Source of the DNA: Pseudomonas sp. ICMP22404
GTDB lineage: Bacteria > Pseudomonadota > Gammaproteobacteria > Pseudomonadales > Pseudomonadaceae
Direction of reading: 5' to 3'
DNA: 64,000 bases
Assembly (NCBI RefSeq): GCF_006227205.1
Contig: NZ_VCNG01000006.1
Location: forward strand, 124,001-188,000
Shown here: positions 60,270 to 64,000 of the stretch, one piece after another
How the letters are laid out: each line of letters starts with the position of its first letter
Position numbering within the stretch: position 1 is the first letter of the stretch
Made by a program: the position numbers and the translations under genes
The notes under the pieces: model-generated
The model's input: only the letters and a program-made list of their open reading frames with translations
The model's database searches: none
Told to the model about the DNA's origin: nothing

Positions 60270-61544
60270 TTACCAGTTCCGGCGTTTGATGCGCGTGAGT
60301 TCGCTTTCCAGGTCGACCAGCGCCTGATCGACCGGCAACTCTCCAGCCAGGACTCCGTGGACTTGATCGAAGAACGCATTGGAGACCCGGGGATAGCGGG
60401 CGGCAGTGATGGCGGCGGGGCGCATGACCCCATCGTTCAGGATGTTGTGCAACTGACTGTAATACGGCATGGCCGCGAGCAGTTCAGGGTCTTGGTAGAG
60501 CGACTCGATAACCGGGTTGTAGGCACCCACCAGCGCACGATGTCTCTGTTGTTGGGCGCTGGTCAGGTAACTCACCAGTTCCGCGGCGAGCTTGGGCCTG
60601 GCGCTGTAGCGCGATATCGCCAGGCCCCAGCCACCGAGGGTGGAAGCATGGCTGCCGGACGCGCCACCACGGGGCAGGGGTGCGATGCCGACCTTGTCCT
60701 TCACCGCACTGTCCGGACTTTGCACCAGGGCCCAGGCATACGGCCAGTTGCGCATGAACAGGGCATTGCCCGACTGGAATACCCCACGTCCTTCCTCTTC
60801 GGTGTAATTGAGCACGCCACGGGGAGAGATATCGCCTACCCAGCTTTTCGCCAGCGTCAGCGCAGCCCTTGAGGCCTGGTTATTGACCACGATGTCGCCT
60901 TGCGGATTGACCAGGCCGCCGTCCGGTTGACTGCTGATCCACTCCAGCGCGTTGCACGTCAGGCCCTCATAGGCACGCCCCTGGAAGACGTAACCCCATG
61001 CATTGGCATTTCCGGCGTTGCGCTCTGCCTGTTGCACAGCCCTGGCGGTAGCGGTCATTTCCTCCCAGGTCTGGGGGACCTGCTTGTCGTACTTATCGAG
61101 CAAGTCCTTGCGGTAATACAACAGCCCCGAGTCGGTGAACCACGGCATCGTGACCAGCCGCCCGTTCACCGTGGCGTTATCCACCTGGGCCTGGAAGTAG
61201 CCTTGGGTCGCGTTGGCGGGGAGCACCTCGCGCAAATCCATCAAGTGGTTGGCCAGCATCCCCGGCCACACCATGTCGATCTGGATGATGTCGATGTCGC
61301 TGGACTGCGCACTGAGGATCTGCTGGTAGAACGACAACCGCTCGGTTGCCGAGTTTGGCGTGGAAACCACGTCGACGCTGTGGCCGGTCTGTTTCGACCA
61401 GGCCTCGACAGCCTCTTTGCACAGTTGCAACTCCGCACCCACCGCGCCGCAGGAGATCGTCAGATCGGCTGCGCTGGAAAGGCAGGGAAGCCCGGCAAAA
61501 GCGCTGAACAGCGCTGCTGGAAGGAGCGATTTGAGTCGTTTCAT
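60270..61544 (-). CDS. Sugar-binding periplasmic protein (family 1)
   Basis: A 424-aa binding protein with signal peptide ending LSSAA. The mature part reads LTISCGAVGAELQLCKEAVEAWSKQTGH, DIIQIDMVWPGMLANHLMDL, MPWFTDSGLLYYRKDLL, matching trehalose/maltose/sucrose-type binding proteins. The start at 61544 has AGAGGG upstream. It is the first gene of the importer-hydrolase operon and lies just behind the operator-containing promoter. The substrate is inferred from the GH32 enzyme as sucrose or a related fructoside. Confidence 0.92.
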   Translation of the reverse strand: MKRLKSLLPAALFSAFAGLPCLSSAADLTISCGAVGAELQLCKEAVEAWSKQTGHSVDVVSTPNSATERLSFYQQILSAQSSDIDIIQIDMVWPGMLANHLMDLREVLPANATQGYFQAQVDNATVNGRLVTMPWFTDSGLLYYRKDLLDKYDKQVPQTWEEMTATARAVQQAERNAGNANAWGYVFQGRAYEGLTCNALEWISSQPDGGLVNPQGDIVVNNQASRAALTLAKSWVGDISPRGVLNYTEEEGRGVFQSGNALFMRNWPYAWALVQSPDSAVKDKVGIAPLPRGGASGSHASTLGGWGLAISRYSARPKLAAELVSYLTSAQQQRHRALVGAYNPVIESLYQDPELLAAMPYYSQLHNILNDGVMRPAAITAARYPRVSNAFFDQVHGVLAGELPVDQALVDLESELTRIKRRNW

Positions 61545-61565
61545 AAAGCCCTCTTTATTTTTGTT

Positions 61566-61594
61566 TTTATAAAAGTTAACGTTAACATCGCCAA
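61566..61594 (-). promoter_or_regulatory. Importer promoter with LacI operator in the spacer
   Basis: On the minus strand TTGGCG, a 17-bp spacer and TATAAA. The spacer contains GTTAACGTTAAC (61575-61586), a perfect 12-bp palindrome with central CG, the hallmark of LacI/GalR operators. Repressor binding would block polymerase directly. The same site lies 127 bases before the divergent porin gene and may control it too. Confidence 0.75.
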
Positions 61595-61691
61595 ATGTAG
61601 CAGCGTATTTGCGATGAGGCATCCTTTTTTTCGTGGAACGTGACAATTGGTCCTCCATGGAAAAAAGGTCGCTCGCAAGACAGAACAATAA

Positions 61692-63278
<1,587 letters not shown>

Positions 63279-63282
63279 CGCA

Positions 63283-63318
63283 GGTCAGTGGGATCGCCGT
63301 CCCATGATCCCACTGACC
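63283..63318 (+). terminator. Strong hairpin after the porin gene
   Basis: GGTCAGTGGGAT and ATCCCACTGACC form a perfect 12-bp stem four bases after the stop. No T tract follows, so it may protect the mRNA end or act as an atypical terminator. Confidence 0.6.
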
Positions 63319-63362
63319 GGATATGCCAATGCGCGCCCGTCTTATCTCGTTAATCGCTAAAA

Positions 63363-63382
63363 AACTGTGAACTCTGACAGTA
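63363..63382. promoter_or_regulatory. LexA-box-like site upstream of the Tc-toxin gene
   Basis: ACTGT-GAACTCTG-ACAGT fits the SOS core CTGT-N8-ACAG (63365-63380). It lies 60 bases before the gene start. The central eight bases are less A+T-rich than a typical LexA site. Confidence 0.45.
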
Positions 63383-63441
63383 GATGCTTATCCGGATTGC
63401 GCTCACATTGGCTTCAGCATATCCGCTCGGAGCCAGGCGAT

Positions 63442-64000
63442 GGACCAACCGGAAGGCATTAGCATCCTACCTCCGTCATTGCCCAAGGGCGGAGGCGCCA
63501 TCCAGAGTCTCGGCAAAAGTTGGGGGGAGGTCGGCTTCAGCGGCAAGGCCTCCTTCGACTTGCCGCTGCCGATTTCCCCGGGACGCGGTTTCGCCCCGCC
63601 CCTGACCCTTGGCTATGGAAGCAGTGCGGGAAATAGCCTGTTCGGCATCGGCTGGGTGTTCTCGCTTGGCTGCGTGGCCCGGCGAACCAGCAAAGGCGTG
63701 CCGGATTACACGGACGATGACGTGATGCTGGGGCCCGACGGCACGGTCTGGCTGGCGGAGCGCGATGATGCCGGGACAATCATCCGGACCCCTGTGCACA
63801 GCTACCGGGGCCTGGAATTGGGGGCGGATTACCAGGTCGCGCGCTACTTTCCCAGGAGCGAGGGGGCCTTCGAACGCATCGAGCATTGGCGTTCGGCGGA
63901 TGACTTCCCAGGATTCTGGCTTACTCATGGCGCTGACGGCAGCCTGCACCTGTATGGCTTCAACAGCTCCTCGCGCAGTACTGACCTGGAGGACCCCCTG
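63442..64000 (+). CDS. SpvB/TcB-like insecticidal toxin component, 5' end only
   Basis: The first 186 codons of a large protein that runs past the right edge. The start at 63442 has GGAG upstream. The sequence reads SLPKGGGAIQSLGKSWGEVG, FSGKASFDLPLPISPGRGF, PLTLGYGSSAGNSLFGIGW, the N-terminal SpvB domain found in Salmonella SpvB and in the B components of Tc toxins (TcaC/TcdB). TcB proteins form, with TcC, a cocoon that carries a cytotoxic C-terminal enzyme. Whether a TcC or TcA gene follows lies outside the window. Confidence 0.88.

Overview
The window looks like a chromosome segment of a fluorescent pseudomonad (Pseudomonas fluorescens complex). The evidence is the high G+C coding bias, the many REP pairs with core GCGAGCCTGCTCGC, the Pseudomonas-type mtlEFGKDYZ polyol operon, a MexEF-OprN efflux operon, the Pseudomonas-restricted DUF1652 and DUF2790 proteins, and a Tc-toxin-like SpvB gene at the right edge. 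No rRNA, tRNA, CRISPR array or complete insertion sequence was found.

Layout, 1-15 kb: an MFS transporter cut by the left edge, the ABC-F ATPase ybiT, an LpxO-type lipid A hydroxylase, and a ku-ligD end-joining pair in which LigD lacks its usual N-terminal phosphoesterase domain. Then come a small secreted protein, a 152-bp MITE with CTAG target duplications, a PQQ-type aldose dehydrogenase, an SDR, and a Bcr/CflA-type pump divergent from an unusual TetR-MarR fusion regulator. Next is a short threonine dehydratase preceded by what reads as a complete transcription attenuator (promoter, leader peptide, competing hairpins, terminator). It is followed by a DUF1652 gene behind a perfect ANR/FNR box and a secreted DUF2790 protein.

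15-25 kb is the mannitol/arabitol/glucitol system: a periplasmic binding protein, two permeases and an ATPase import the polyol, MtlD oxidises it to a ketose, and MtlY and MtlZ phosphorylate the products. The AraC-type activator MtlR lies upstream. A clear promoter with two direct repeats precedes mtlE, and REP-like hairpins separate mtlE/mtlF and mtlD/mtlY.

25-38 kb is a signalling block: a glycosyltransferase, a single-domain response regulator, and a CHASE3-GAF hybrid kinase with three receivers that is translationally coupled to CheR, CheB, a receiver-kinase and another response regulator. A KaiC-like double ATPase coupled to a second hybrid kinase and a TPR protein follow on the other strand. 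The 38-45 kb part holds an A+T-richer orphan gene, mexEF-oprN with a 17-bp operator-like palindrome, and a periplasmic solute-binding protein.

46-54 kb is a type I secretion operon (ABC ATPase, membrane fusion protein, TolC-like protein) followed by its probable substrate, a serralysin-like M10 metalloprotease of 949 aa. Its RTX region is built from a 741-bp unit (A-A-B) present twice. Two small YCII and PhnB-like proteins follow. 54.7-63.3 kb is a sucrose/fructoside utilisation cluster: LacI regulator, GH32 hydrolase, ABC importer and, divergently, a ScrY/LamB-like porin. A LacI-type operator sits exactly between the -35 and -10 of the importer promoter. The window ends inside an SpvB/TcB-like toxin gene with a LexA-box-like site upstream.
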